A stretch of DNA of 64,000 nucleotides from Lithodes maja (GCA_037953745.1 JBAKBP010001601.1:139001-203000); one strand, 5' to 3'; shown: positions 19,006 to 30,039, counted from the first letter of the stretch. Numbers and translations: made by a program. The notes: generated by a model not told the origin, from the letters alone.

Positions 19006-20823
19006 TGTTACGGCTGGATCGGCAATACATATTCGGGATTCTTGATCGTAGGACAGAAATGGCTTATGTGACAACGACACGCTCGATTCCAGTCCCAAAT
19101 ACTATATGCTCCAGACAACAAAACACCAACGCCCTACAGAGTTATCGTCTATGGTAACGAGGTACCTTAACTCGGCGAAAGTGTACAACAGGGGTAGGCT
19201 ATGAGGCTAAACTCCCTCAGACATTTATAGGTTACGTTATTACTAAAGAAATGCAATACTCAAGAAACTACGTTAATATTAAGCCTCTAATAATGTAGAA
19301 TAGAAGCAGGCTAAAAGTATGACAGTGAAATGCTAAATGACAAATGTACACGCCTACTTGAAAGCGCGTGCACTAGAATAACTGTCCCCTACTAACATGC
19401 ACTAGCATGTAGCATACAAGATGTTCATGATCCAGTAGATACCTAATAATACACATGGAAGGAACATAAATAGTAGTCACTTATTATAAGAATGAATCTA
19501 TACTTGGAATAACTAAAAGGTTGCAGGCAACAGTACTGCGCCGGTAGCCTACTACCGCATAGGCTACTTCGCTTCTCTCACTCTGTCTCCCCTCTGAGTC
19601 CGTATGCGCCCTACGCAACAGAACTCCGGACACAGCAGCAAAACGACAGTGCAGTTAATTGATACATGAAAGTATTAATAGTGTTGTCTTGTGTGTGAGT
19701 AATGTGTATTGTAAAGTGTTACATACATAAACTTAAAGAGAGCTGCAATGCATAGTAAAATAAAGATATATCCCACTCATCATCCCCATGTGTTCTAGCT
19801 AGCAGGCCAAGTCACAGGAACAACGAGTCCCAGCACCGAAAGCGAGAACCCAGGAAAAGACTGTAGAGAACACAAGGACAGATAAATTACGTTACTCTAC
19901 TATACCGGCACTACGAGCGAGCTGTAGTCTCTGGTACTGCACTCGCTCCTGGCTCGGTAGGCAAATCAAGGCTAAGTCCTCGCCCCTCTACAGACAACTC
20001 CTGGGCATGGTCGGGCTCTTACACATGGCACTAGTCTAGTCACAAATTGGATGATGAGCTGGGCATATAACTCGTGAACATGTAGAACGTTCACCAACTA
20101 TCCTCATCAAGAAGATCGCTGTTCACATTAACCCCTTAAATCTAATACATGTAAATATATGCTTGTCCTAAGAGTAATACGAGAGGTGAGTGCTGAAACT
20201 CCTTTAGGACCTCAAGGGAAGGTTATGCATTTAAATAGAGAGAAGAATGAAATGAGAGTAATGTCGTCAGAGAGAAAGAGTGCAACCGTGAGAAGTTGGG
20301 AGAGAGGGCAAGGGATGTTAGAATCTCAAAGGTTCTAGGCAACCTGATCATGGAACACACAGCGAGCCTCCAAGCAATGTGCAGTACGACAACATGGGCA
20401 GCCCAGGCAGCACAGGCAGGCGGCAATGGACTACCAACCCTGTCGCGCCTAGCTATAAGCGCAAGGCTGCCAACCGGTCCATACGTCTGGCAACCACCCC
20501 CCCGGCAGCGTGGCGCATTGCTACCCTCTCGCTCTGAAGCCCAACTCACTCTCTCTCTCTGAACTCCCATTGTCTTATCTATCAACTTCTCTATTGATAC
20601 TACATATTAAATGGAAGGTCTCGACATGGCTTAAAACAAAACCCACCACTGGTTAGCACATGACGAGACCTTTGCAGAGATACAAAGAACATAGTTATAC
20701 GTTGTCACACTCAATATAGGCAGCCAGCACGGTACAGCGGTACAGAGGTACCGCACAGTGGCGGTACAGTGGAGTACCAAGGAGTACAATCAGGTTGCGT
20801 TGCCACGCACTGGGTGCGTCACA
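19006..20823 (-). repeat. 3' LTR of the Gmr1-type element
   Basis: 1818 bp, starting TGTTACGG on the plus strand and ending GTCACA, so it has TG...CA termini. It is nearly identical to 26447-28266. Frames inside it (for example 20296-20562) recur in the other LTR and show no protein family; they are not counted as genes. Confidence 0.95.
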
Positions 20824-20835
20824 GCCCCCCCAAGA
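20824..20835 (-). promoter_or_regulatory. Polypurine tract
   Basis: On the minus strand CTTGGGGGGGC directly precedes the TGTGAC start of the 3' LTR. This is the expected second-strand priming site. Confidence 0.75.
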
Positions 20836-21103
20836 TTTTAGATAATCGACCTTAGAAGCATTATCAAAATCTGACAGGCAACCAACCGACCTGCTACCCT
20901 TAGCTGCCACTAATTGCAAAAGGTGCACAACAACTGAAGTGTGAATTATACATAAAACACAATATCGCATGCATCATGCTACAACAATAAAGACTTACAA
21001 AACTAAAAAAAAATTTCTCGTTTATTTTATTGTTTTATAATCTTTTTGGACGGCGTTATGATAGCCTAATTTTACTCCTGCTCAACCCACACACCGTGCA
21101 CGA
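20836..21103 (-). other. Short 3' untranslated region of the Gmr1-type element
   Basis: Non-coding sequence between the polyprotein stop and the polypurine tract. No envelope-like frame is present. Confidence 0.7.
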
Positions 21104-24100
21104 CTATCCTGGATCATCAACCCTTGATAGACAATCTGCTATCACGTTCTCACTCCCGGCAATATGCTGAATGTTGAGATTATACTCTTGGAGCATTAGG
21201 GACCACCTGGTCAACCGCATATTCCGATTGTGAAACTGATTTAGGAATTTCAAGGGATGATGGTCCGTATAAATCGTCACTACCGGGCCGTAGGCTGGAA
21301 CATAAACTTCGAAATGTTTGAGCGACAAAACGATAGCAAGAAGCTCCTTCTCTATAGTCGAGTAATTCCTTTGTGCCGAATTAAACTTGCGAGAAAAGAA
21401 GCTCACTGGGTGTTCCAAGCCCTCGGAATCAGTCTGCAGTAACACTGCCCCGGCACCCACACCGCTGGCATCAGTCGCCAGCTGAAAACTCCTGGAAAAG
21501 TCTGGGGCTCTCAAAATCGGATGTGTACACAGCAGGTGCTTGACTAGGTCGAAAGCCCTCTGACACTCCGCAGCCCAACAGAACTTCACTGACTTCGACA
21601 GTAGATCAGTTAACGGTGCTAAGACAGTAGAGTATCCCCGGATGAAGCGCCTATAATAGCCTATCATACCTAGGAACCGCATGACCTGGCGCTTAGTGGT
21701 GGGCCTGGGAAACATATTGATAGCCTGTATCTTGCTCAGGGGGGGGCACACCCGGCCTAACCCGACCACGAAGCCAAGATACTGCACAGTAGCCTTTACA
21801 AACTCGCACTTCCTCAGGTTCACCACCAGCCCAGCATCGTGCAACTTCCCAAACAGGGTCTCTAAGTGTCTTAGGTGATTTTCAAAATTGTCATCATACA
21901 CTATCACGTCATCAAGGTAGACCGTGCAGTTAGGGATTTCGTCACAAATATCGTTCATCAGGTTCTGAAACGTGGCAGGTGCGTTCTTAAGCCCATAAGG
22001 CATTACGTTACATTGGTAGGTCTTGCCATCTACCACAAAACCACAAACTTGCTTAGCTCGGTCCGACAGGGGTACTTGCCAGTAGCCTTTTACAAGATCA
22101 ATTTTAGTAAGGTACTTTGCATTCCCTATCTTGTCCACGCTGTCGTCAACTCGAGGCAAAGGGTAAGGGTTGGTAGTGGTCAAGCCATTTAGCCTACGAA
22201 AATCTATGCAGAACCGCACCTTGCCGTCAGGTTTTGGCTGCAACGTGACGGGTGATGTCCACTTCACATAACCTTCAGTGATCATCCCTCTCTCAACCAT
22301 GTACTTTAACTCCTCCCGTAAAACTGACAACTTTACCGGGGGCACACGGTAGGGCACTGACTTGAAGGGCACATTATCACCGACGTCCACGTCGTGCGTT
22401 ACCTGAGTAGTGAGACCTGGGTGTTCGGCGAAAACAGAGGGGTATGACCTGAACAGGCCTAGGACAGCAGCACCCTGGTGCTCAGGCAGGTAACTTACAG
22501 CTTGCCTAGCCTCTTGTTCAGTATTCCCCGCCCACTGTTCCGCGAAAATGACACAGTCCCAGCTATCCTCCTCAGCAGCATGACTGTCCCCACCTCCTTC
22601 TCCACCCTGGCCGCTGCAGGCCAGCACAGGGACAGTGAGAGGCTCTGAGGGGCGTCTCACATACTCTTTCATGAGGTTAACATGACATAACTGATGTTTT
22701 TTTCTACGGTCAGGTGTTGCAACGAGATAATCAAGGTCGGACAGTTTCTTAGCCACCACATACGGCCCAATGAACTTGGCAGAAAGGGGGTGTCCAGGCA
22801 AAGGTAAAAGCAACATTACCTCCTGACCCACCGAAAACTCCCGAAGCTTCACCTTGGCGTCATACTGGTGCTTCATGACCGCCTGTGCATTAACCAAGTT
22901 ATTACCTGCCGCTGCCATGCAACCTATAAGTCTCTCCCGGCTCTCAAGGATATATTTAAGTACAGACCCCGGCTTCTCTTCGCCCTCCCAGATCTCTTTC
23001 ACCATACTTAAAGGTCCTCTCACATTATGGCCAAAGACTAGTTGATTTGGACTGAACCCCAGGCTCTCTCCTGGGACTTCACGTGCAGCGAACAGAACAT
23101 ACGGCAGACCCAAATCCCAATCAGTGTCATGTTCTGCACAGTAACAGCGTAGCATACTCTTCAGGGTCGAGTGCCACCGCTCCAAGACTCCCTGACTCTC
23201 GGGATGGTAGGCTGACGACACTACAGAACATATACCGTGCAACTGAAGGGTTTGCTTGAACAATTTGGATGTAAAATTGCTCCCCTGGTCTGACTGCACC
23301 TCACGTGGAAATCCATAACGGGAACAGAACAATAATAAGTTTTTAACAACTGCCTTTGCCGAGCCGTTTCTCATGGGGTATGCGTCCGGGTATCTCGTAG
23401 CCACATCCATGATTGTCAACAGGAATTTATTGCCACTACTAGTAGGCGGGAAAGGGCCAACCAAATCTACTACAACTTTGCTGAACGGAGGCCCGGTGAC
23501 AGGTATGGGAAACAAAGGTGCCTTCGGGATTGTCTGGTTAGGCTTCCCCGTTGTCTGGCAGGTCGCACACCCAGCCACCCATGCACAGACATCAGCCTTG
23601 ACCCCAGGCCACCAGAAAACCCTGCCCAATGCCGCCAATGTTTTTGTTACCCCCAAATGACCCGCCACCGGCACATCATGCGCCAGACACAATAAGGACT
23701 CTCTATACTTATTTGGAACAACCACCTGGTCTACTACCCTCGCACCGCCCTCCCACTTCGATTTGGGGTCTAGAAATCTGCGGTACAATATCCTGTTGAG
23801 CCTAAAGAAATCTCCCGGCTTCGCATCCCCATCTTCCTCCAACTCTATGGCACCATTGCTATAACGAGCTAGGCTAGCGTCTTGCAGCTGCTGCTCACTA
23901 ATGTCCCTGGGCGTCAATGCATCAAGATGGTTTTGTAATAAGACATTACCCCGGCTAGTAGGCTCTACTGCCTTAGTGGCTCTCGCTACAGCTCTTGCCT
24001 CACGCGAAGTCTTACCCAACTCTGCCTTGTTACACCCCATATCTGGGCCAGAGTCAACTCCCGTGTTTATTATAGGTCCAAGTACCGAATCACCGAGAAG

Positions 24101-26203
24101 TGCAGCAGAATCAATGTCCCTTTTTCTGCCCTTAGCAACCTTCTCCTGATCCTTCCTCCACTGTCCCCGAGGTTGAGTGCTAGGCTGTGCAGGAGCCGCA
24201 GAGCGAGATCGGGTTACCACACAGGCCATCTCATCCTGTTGGCACCTCCCAACCCATTCCCGATTCTCACCATCCACGTCGGCCGCCCTCTCGGCAACGA
24301 CTAAGGGTGGAGTCCCGGAAGTGGGCACCGCAAAGTCGTTGCCGAGAAGAAGGTCGACGCCCTCAACTGGCAAACACTCAACGATCCCTACATCCAGCTC
24401 CCTGCACACCTCTCCCACTCTCAACTCCAACCTCACAAGTGGGTATGACCTCGTAGCATTTATACCCTGCACCACAACAACTCTGGCCGCATTTATCGGT
24501 TTCCCTGTGAAGTTCCTCAACAAAGTTTGCGAAGCCCCCGTATCCCTCAGCAAGTCAACCCTCCGTAGTTCACTCCCCCAGCTCACAAACCCGTGCCCCT
24601 GATGGCTACAGAAAGTGTCCCGGACAGGTGTCGAGCCTTCCGTACGCTTCTTTACCGCGTGTGCCTCAGCTGCTGACAACCTACCCCGGGCAGTTGCTGC
24701 AGCCTTCAGAGACACACCGATACTGTGAACCAATGACACCGGCTTAGCGGGAGTGTTACTAGGGCACTCACGTGAATAATGGCCTAGCTTCTGACATTTG
24801 TAACATTTCACATCCCCAATGGGCTTCTTCCCTTGTGCGGGCGAAGAAGGGGCCTGACCTTTAGTAAACGGGAGAGGCTTGTGTTTGTAGGTGTTATTAG
24901 GTGCAATGCATTTAGTGTGGTTATGTGTGTCATAGGATTTGTTATTATCGAAAACTCTGGTGGGTGGGGTATAGCGCCCCTTCTGCCCTGACTCAGCCCT
25001 CTGAGCGGCACCGCAACCACGAATCAATGATAATCTGAAGTCTGCCATCTTGGCAGCCTCCTCTACTGTCTTGGGACATTTTTCCTTAATGTTCAGCGTT
25101 AGATCGGTTCCAGTACATTTGTAAAACTGTTCCAGATAGAAAAGTTGCTTAATTTCCTCAGCCGACTCTGCGTGCTCGGACCGAAACCAGTTATTACCTG
25201 CATCTGTTAAGTCCCGTGCGTGCTCCATAAAACTGACGTCGCTCTTCTTATTCACGCCACGGAACTTCAATCTATAAGTTTCGGGTTTCAGTTCGTAGGC
25301 CCGGAGCACAGCCTCCTTCACCAGTCCATACACTACACTCTCGTCCAGTGACAGTGCATCGTAGGCTTTCAACCCCTTACCCACTAGACGTGATGAAACT
25401 AATGCTGCCCATTTAACCTCCGGCCAGTCATACTCACGACACTTCTTTTCGAAACGAGCAAAAAACTCAGTCACTGCTGTCTCATCAAATGCGGGTACTA
25501 ACTTAATTAAATGCGAAAGTGAGTCTGTAACCCGGTGCCCACCACCGAGATGACGCCCCGTAGTCTCTACTCTAGACTTCTCGACATCCATTTCAGCCTG
25601 GTACCTGGTTGCATCCTGATTGGCTTGGATTCTAGCAACCTCTATGCGTTCTATACTAGCCTGTTGTATCTGAGTCTCCTGCAGCTTAAACTTAGCTAGT
25701 TCTAGCTGAAATAACATCTCAGGAGACAGGCCTGGGGGGGGAGAGCACAAAATGGGGGATCCACACCGAGACGTGTTTACGGGTAAGCCAGCTTGCCCTT
25801 GAGAACCCTCCTGCTGCATCGTGCTAAGACTCGCTGGCTGAGGGCCCAGCTCAGGGGTAGAGTGGAATGGAGGCTTGGAGGGAACCCCCCAAGACCCCAC
25901 TCCACCCACCGCCCCATCGCCATCACCCAACAAACATGCCACCAAATTCTTCTTGGGCCAACTGTCAGGACAGTCCCGCCCCAAAACCGTGGCTAAACAG
26001 CGAAGACCGTAACAATCAATAGCCTGCAGGCGCTGTTCGGTCAAAGGTGTCTGCAAAAATGCCCGGGCATCCCTCTCTCCACTTATAACACTCCCCTCCC
26101 TAAATATCTGCTGTACTTGCTGGTCACTAGGCTGTAACGTGTTATCCTCCCCCGTAAATGATGAGTCATTAGACATAGTGCTGGTTATACAATTGCTGTT
26201 CAT
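21104..26203 (-). CDS. Gag-Pol polyprotein, order gag-PR-IN-RT-RH
   Basis: One ATG frame of 1699 residues, no stops. Gag fills about residues 1-480 and ends in a CCHC zinc knuckle, CYKCQKLGHYSREC, near 465. The aspartic protease site is RDTGASQTLL near 551. Integrase follows: HHCC zinc domain from HDVPVAGHLG to CATCQTTG (about 838-880), catalytic residues in VVVDLVGPF (about 912), QSDQGSNF (about 971) and ESQGVLERWH (about 1004), and a GPY/F-like FIGPYVV module near 1155. Reverse transcriptase comes after integrase: VRFCIDFRRLN, LTKIDLVKGYWQVPL, and VYLDDVIVY with the catalytic Asp pair near 1428. RNase H is C-terminal, with LATDASGVGAGAVL near 1579, IEKELLAI and YTDHHPL. All catalytic residues I can check are present, so the copy may be active. 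The ATG at 26203 sits about 240 bp from the 5' LTR. Confidence 0.95.
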   Translation of the reverse strand: MNSNCITSTMSNDSSFTGEDNTLQPSDQQVQQIFREGSVISGERDARAFLQTPLTEQRLQAIDCYGLRCLATVLGRDCPDSWPKKNLVACLLGDGDGAVGGVGSWGVPSKPPFHSTPELGPQPASLSTMQQEGSQGQAGLPVNTSRCGSPILCSPPPGLSPEMLFQLELAKFKLQETQIQQASIERIEVARIQANQDATRYQAEMDVEKSRVETTGRHLGGGHRVTDSLSHLIKLVPAFDETAVTEFFARFEKKCREYDWPEVKWAALVSSRLVGKGLKAYDALSLDESVVYGLVKEAVLRAYELKPETYRLKFRGVNKKSDVSFMEHARDLTDAGNNWFRSEHAESAEEIKQLFYLEQFYKCTGTDLTLNIKEKCPKTVEEAAKMADFRLSLIRGCGAAQRAESGQKGRYTPPTRVFDNNKSYDTHNHTKCIAPNNTYKHKPLPFTKGQAPSSPAQGKKPIGDVKCYKCQKLGHYSRECPSNTPAKPVSLVHSIGVSLKAAATARGRLSAAEAHAVKKRTEGSTPVRDTFCSHQGHGFVSWGSELRRVDLLRDTGASQTLLRNFTGKPINAARVVVVQGINATRSYPLVRLELRVGEVCRELDVGIVECLPVEGVDLLLGNDFAVPTSGTPPLVVAERAADVDGENREWVGRCQQDEMACVVTRSRSAAPAQPSTQPRGQWRKDQEKVAKGRKRDIDSAALLGDSVLGPIINTGVDSGPDMGCNKAELGKTSREARAVARATKAVEPTSRGNVLLQNHLDALTPRDISEQQLQDASLARYSNGAIELEEDGDAKPGDFFRLNRILYRRFLDPKSKWEGGARVVDQVVVPNKYRESLLCLAHDVPVAGHLGVTKTLAALGRVFWWPGVKADVCAWVAGCATCQTTGKPNQTIPKAPLFPIPVTGPPFSKVVVDLVGPFPPTSSGNKFLLTIMDVATRYPDAYPMRNGSAKAVVKNLLLFCSRYGFPREVQSDQGSNFTSKLFKQTLQLHGICSVVSSAYHPESQGVLERWHSTLKSMLRCYCAEHDTDWDLGLPYVLFAAREVPGESLGFSPNQLVFGHNVRGPLSMVKEIWEGEEKPGSVLKYILESRERLIGCMAAAGNNLVNAQAVMKHQYDAKVKLREFSVGQEVMLLLPLPGHPLSAKFIGPYVVAKKLSDLDYLVATPDRRKKHQLCHVNLMKEYVRRPSEPLTVPVLACSGQGGEGGGDSHAAEEDSWDCVIFAEQWAGNTEQEARQAVSYLPEHQGAAVLGLFRSYPSVFAEHPGLTTQVTHDVDVGDNVPFKSVPYRVPPVKLSVLREELKYMVERGMITEGYVKWTSPVTLQPKPDGKVRFCIDFRRLNGLTTTNPYPLPRVDDSVDKIGNAKYLTKIDLVKGYWQVPLSDRAKQVCGFVVDGKTYQCNVMPYGLKNAPATFQNLMNDICDEIPNCTVYLDDVIVYDDNFENHLRHLETLFGKLHDAGLVVNLRKCEFVKATVQYLGFVVGLGRVCPPLSKIQAINMFPRPTTKRQVMRFLGMIGYYRRFIRGYSTVLAPLTDLLSKSVKFCWAAECQRAFDLVKHLLCTHPILRAPDFSRSFQLATDASGVGAGAVLLQTDSEGLEHPVSFFSRKFNSAQRNYSTIEKELLAIVLSLKHFEVYVPAYGPVVTIYTDHHPLKFLNQFHNRNMRLTRWSLMLQEYNLNIQHIAGSENVIADCLSRVDDPG

Positions 26204-26430
26204 AAAAAAAAAGAAGTGCTTATTACTAATTGCAGTCTCGACTCACAAAATGTTAAAGATGCTTGAATGACTCTACTCTAGACACCCCCAACGAAACAAT
26301 CTGCAAGTCCACCAATACAATAATGACACAATAAAAATTCCTCCAATATGCAAGAAAATTCTAGCCAGCTCTACTAGGTAGCATAGAATAGTTCTCCAAA
26401 AAACATGTGATAGGATACTACTGAATCTTG
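26204..26430 (-). other. Leader of the Gmr1-type element
   Basis: Untranslated leader between primer-binding site and the Gag ATG; A-rich just before the start codon. A 88-codon frame overlapping it and the LTR is not a gene. Confidence 0.6.
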
Positions 26431-26443
26431 TGCAAGGTCGCCA
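26431..26443 (-). promoter_or_regulatory. Primer-binding site
   Basis: On the minus strand, 3 nt after the 5' LTR, TGGCGACCTTGCA begins with TGG, complementary to a tRNA 3' CCA end. TGGCGACC resembles the tRNA-Arg primer sites of some Gypsy elements; tRNA identity was not verified. Confidence 0.7.
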
Positions 26444-26446
26444 TTT

Positions 26447-28266
26447 TGTTACGGCTGGATCGGCAATACATATTCGGGATTCTTGATCGTAGGACAGAAA
26501 TGGCTTATGTGACAACGACACGCTCGATTCCAGTCCCAAATACTATATGCTCCAGACAACAAAAGCACCAACGCCCTACAGAGTTATCGTCTATGGTAAC
26601 GAGGTACCTTAACTCGGCGAAAGTGTACAACAGGGGTAGGCTATGAGGCTAAACTCCCTCAGACATTTATAGGTTACGTTATTACTAAAGAAATGCAATA
26701 CTCAAGAAACTACGTTAATATTAAGCCTCTAATAATGTAGAATAGAAGCAGGCTAAAGGTATGACAGTGAAATGCTAAATGACAAATGTACACGCCTACT
26801 TGAAAGCGCGTGCACTAGAATAACTGTCCCCTACTAACATGCACTAGCATGTAGCATACAAGATGTTCATGATCCAGTAGATACCTAATAATACACATGG
26901 AAGGAACATAAATAGTAGTCACTTATTATAAGAATGAATCTATACTTGGAATAACTAAAAGGTTGCAGGCAACAGTACTGCGCCGGTAGCCTACTACCGC
27001 ATAGGCTACTTCGCTTCTCTCACTCTGTCTCCCCTCTGAGTCCGTATGCGCCCTACGCAACAGAACTCCGGACACAGCAGCAAAACGACAGTGCAGTTAA
27101 TTGATACATGAAAGTATTAATAGTGTTGTCTTGTGTGTGAGTAATGTGTATTGTAAAGTGTTACATACATAAACTTAAAGAGAGCTGCAATGCATAGTAA
27201 AATAAAGATATATCCCACTCATCATCCCCATGTGTTCTAGCTAGCAGGCCAAGTCACAGGAACAACGAATCCCAGCACCGAAAGCGAGAACCCAGGAAAA
27301 GACTGTAGAGAACACAAGGACAGATAAATTACGTTACTCTACTATACCGGCACTACGAGCGAGCTGTAGTCTCTGGTACTGCACTCGCTCCTGGCTCGGT
27401 AGGCAAATCAAGGCTAAGTCCTCGCCCCTCTACAGACAACTCCTGGGCATGGTCGGGCTCTTACACATGGCACTAGTCTAGTCACAAATTGGATGATGAG
27501 CTGGGCATATAACTCGTGAACATGTAGAACGTTCACCAACTATCCTCATCAAGAAGATCGCTGTTCACATTAACCCCTTAAATCTAATACATGTAAATAT
27601 ATGCTTGTCCTAAGAGTAATACGAGAGGTGAGTGCTGAAACTCCTTTAGGACCTCAAGGGAAGGTTATGCATTTAAATAGAGAGAAGAATGAAATGAGAG
27701 TAATGTCGTCAGAGAGAAAGAGTGCAACCGTGAGAAGTTGGGAGAGAGGGCAAGGGATGTTAGAATCTCAAAGGTTCTAGGCAACCTGATCATGGAACAC
27801 ACAGCGAGCCTCCAAGCAATGTGCAGTACGACAACATGGGCAGCCCAGGCAGCACAGGCAGGCGGCAATGGACTACCAACCCTGTCGCGCCTAGCTATAA
27901 GCGCAAGGCTGCCAACCGGTCCATACGTCTGGCAACCACCCCCCCCGGCAGCGTGGCGCATTGCTACCCTCTCGCTCTGAAGCCCAACTCACTCTCTCTC
28001 TCTGAACTCCCATTGTCTTATCTATCAACTTCTCTATTGATACTACATATTAAATGGAAGGTCTCGACATGGCTTAAAACAAAACCCACCACTGGTTAGC
28101 ACATGACGAGACCTTTGCAGAGATACAAAGAACATAGTTATATGTTGTCACACTCAATATAGGCAGCCAGCACGGTACAGCGGTACAGAGGTACCGCACA
28201 GTGGCGGTACAGTGGAGTACCAAGGAGTACAATCAGGTTGCGTTGCCACGCACTGGGTGCGTCACA
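26447..28266 (-). repeat. 5' LTR of the Gmr1-type element
   Basis: 1820 bp, TGTTACGG...GTCACA on the plus strand. The few differences from the other LTR include AGTATG/GGTATG near 26758, GAGTCC/GAATCC near 27268 and TATACG/TATATG near 28141. Confidence 0.95.
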
Positions 28267-28323
28267 ATAGCCTACCAATTATTACTCAGATCTACCTTAG
28301 AGAAAGTACCCCCCTCCCATTCC

Positions 28324-29061
28324 TCATCTGACTGGTCCCTTAAAGCCTGAATATCTCCACTTTGTGAAGTGCTCCTGGGCAGTAGCCACGACCCTCTTGA
28401 ACAGGTATTCGCTGGCATCATATGTGAGATGTACGCCGTCTTCACTATAGTCTCCATCCCGCACCTCCATGGACTGGTAGCTGGACTTTGTGAAAGGCAG
28501 TACTTTCTTCAGCCAGCGATTGACCCCGTTCCTGATACTTTTGTATCGCTCTGCCGTCAGACCGCGGGGTGCCGGTCTCGCCTCCAGGCCTATTATTTTA
28601 CAGGCCCCTGAGATTGATTCAATCTCTTTAGCGAGGTCCTGGATGGCGTTGGCGACAGAGCGTATATCAGTCTCGGGATGGATATCGTTACCTCCCAAGA
28701 CTAAGAAGGTCAGGTCCGGCTGGTATCCGTGGCTCTCCCAGGCCGCAGAGGACTTGATATTGTCCACCCTAGCACCCCCTTGTGAAAAAGTCCTAACCTG
28801 AAAAAATGGGTGGAACACAGGCTTATACACATAGACCTCCCTGACGTAGCTATGTCCTAATATAGAGACCTTCCTAATAGGCTTGGGGTAGCGATGAAGA
28901 GACCGATTTATTACCCGGTTAAAGTCCTCCCCAACCCCCCCGCCAAAGGCGCCAGTCGGAAATACATGGCGGCGGCTCATATGGTCGGGCAAAACAAGCG
29001 GGACCCGGCAGAAATTAGGGCACAGATAACAACCACGAGCTCTCAAGCCTACAGGGGACAC
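28324..29061 (-). pseudogene. SGNH/GDSL-type hydrolase-like protein (copy 2)
   Basis: The 245-codon frame matches copy 1 with scattered substitutions and a one-residue deletion at ESHGYQPD. VSILGHSYVRE, VLGGNDIHPE and SEDGVHLTYD are kept, so the catalytic Ser, Asn, Asp and His all remain. Near the C-terminus a frameshift after AQEHFTK changes the last residues. The left limit is a GTG just before the conserved acceptor; the coding part probably begins at the splice acceptor near 29050. Confidence 0.6.
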
Positions 29062-29280
29062 CAGGGAAGAGGAAATAGTGAACAGAAAGAAGGAATAGCC
29101 AGGAAATAGTAGACAACAGGAAAGCAGAAGAAAGAAAATACAAAGAAGAAAGTTCAGCAGAAGGCAAAGTCAGAGGTTACGAAGGACCATTTTGTGAGAA
29201 TTCGATAGTAAGCAAAGCAAAATTTACCTATAAACCCACAAGAGTTAACTTACTTTTATTGGTTGATAGGGATAGATAGC

Positions 29281-29481
29281 TCAATAATAGTGGTAGGAAT
29301 AGATAGAAGATATAGGGCCCACTAAGAGATACGAATTAGGATAACTCAGTAGGAAACAGGTGGTTGTATTGGAGCGGCTAGAAGGAGATGTTCTCGAGGT
29401 CGTAGCTAAAGCGAGTCTGAGGTTTATGGCGATGAACCCGCCAGTCCCGAGAATGACGCATGCGCAGTTATATTCCACCAA
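29281..29481 (-). CDS. Conserved 66-codon frame of SGNH element, copy 2
   Basis: Counterpart of 10062-10262, starting MVEYNCACVILGTGGF and stopping at the same codon. It supports the idea of a small upstream exon or leader peptide, but no function is recognised. Confidence 0.3.
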   Translation of the reverse strand: MVEYNCACVILGTGGFIAINLRLALATTSRTSPSSRSNTTTCFLLSYPNSYLLVGPISSIYSYHYY

Positions 29482-29689
29482 TGCATCATTTAACTAACTA
29501 AAAATATATACCGGATTGACTATAATGATAACCCGATATATTTATGGATAATAAACCCATAAAAACTTAATACAAAATAGTATATATCATTTATATAGAT
29601 ATATAACTTAGCCTAATACTGGCGCCTAATTTGAACTTCCAGTATGTTTACTTAACCTAAACTGTCGAGCTACTTACGAGTCTCGACAG

Positions 29690-30019
29690 CATGTACGTTG
29701 GTTGAGAGACTCAGACTAGAGTGAGAGGGGTGGAAATTAGTTACATGAGAAGTGCGTGCGGAGTTCCATAGAGGGATTGACAGACTACTGAGGAAGTAAG
29801 AGAGAGGTGTGGTGTTAATGTAGATGTGCTGGAAAGTGTGAAAAGGAACTCCTTGAAATGGTTGGGCCACATGGAACGTATGGGAAGCAAGAGAATGTCT
29901 AAGAGGGGATATACGAGAGCGAGGTGGAAGGACAGAGAGGGAGAGGTACACCAAGAGAGAGGTGGAGGGAAGGACTGAAGAAGTATATGAGTGAAGGCAG
30001 TGCTGGATGGGAGGGACGT
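29690..30019 (+). pseudogene. LINE ORF2 C-terminal fragment
   Basis: The plus strand contains LKWLGHMERMGSKRMSKRGY and then ARWKDREGE, the typical W-x-G-H-x-x-R-M C-terminus of LINE ORF2 proteins. The piece is short and has stops. It abuts the hairpin end of SGNH copy 2. Confidence 0.6.
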
Positions 30020-30039
30020 CGATATATACAGTATATCTG

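Larger units (their letters stand above)
19006..28266 (-). mobile_element. Full-length Ty3/Gypsy-group LTR retrotransposon with Gmr1-type gene order
   Basis: A 9.26-kb element with 1.82-kb LTRs, 4-bp target duplication, primer-binding site, polypurine tract and a single 1699-residue polyprotein frame. The LTRs differ by about three substitutions and two 1-nt indels in my reading, so insertion is recent. It lies inside copy 2 of the SGNH repeat. Coding order is gag, protease, integrase, reverse transcriptase, RNase H. In ordinary Ty3/Gypsy elements integrase comes last; the permuted order defines the Gmr1 group. Confidence 0.9.
28267..29689 (-). mobile_element. SGNH element copy 2, 5' part
   Basis: Reverse complement of copy 1 positions 9857 to about 11280, starting at 29689 with the same CTGTCGAG/CTCGACAG hairpin (29662-29689). 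Its continuation is at 18496-19005 on the other side of the LTR retrotransposon. Left flanks of copies 1 and 2 are unrelated, which fixes the 5' boundary at the hairpin. Confidence 0.8.

Noticed and set aside
20223..20585. Proteins encoded in the LTRs (20223-20585, 27665-27961 and similar)
   Set aside because: They sit in LTRs, overlap on both strands and have no domain; changes between the LTRs shift one of the frames.
24177..24602. Plus-strand frames opposite the Gmr1-type polyprotein
   Set aside because: Shadow frames of a well-supported minus-strand gene.
19006..28266. Endogenous retrovirus with envelope
   Set aside because: No envelope-like frame lies between the RNase H stop at 21104 and the polypurine tract; the element is a retrotransposon.
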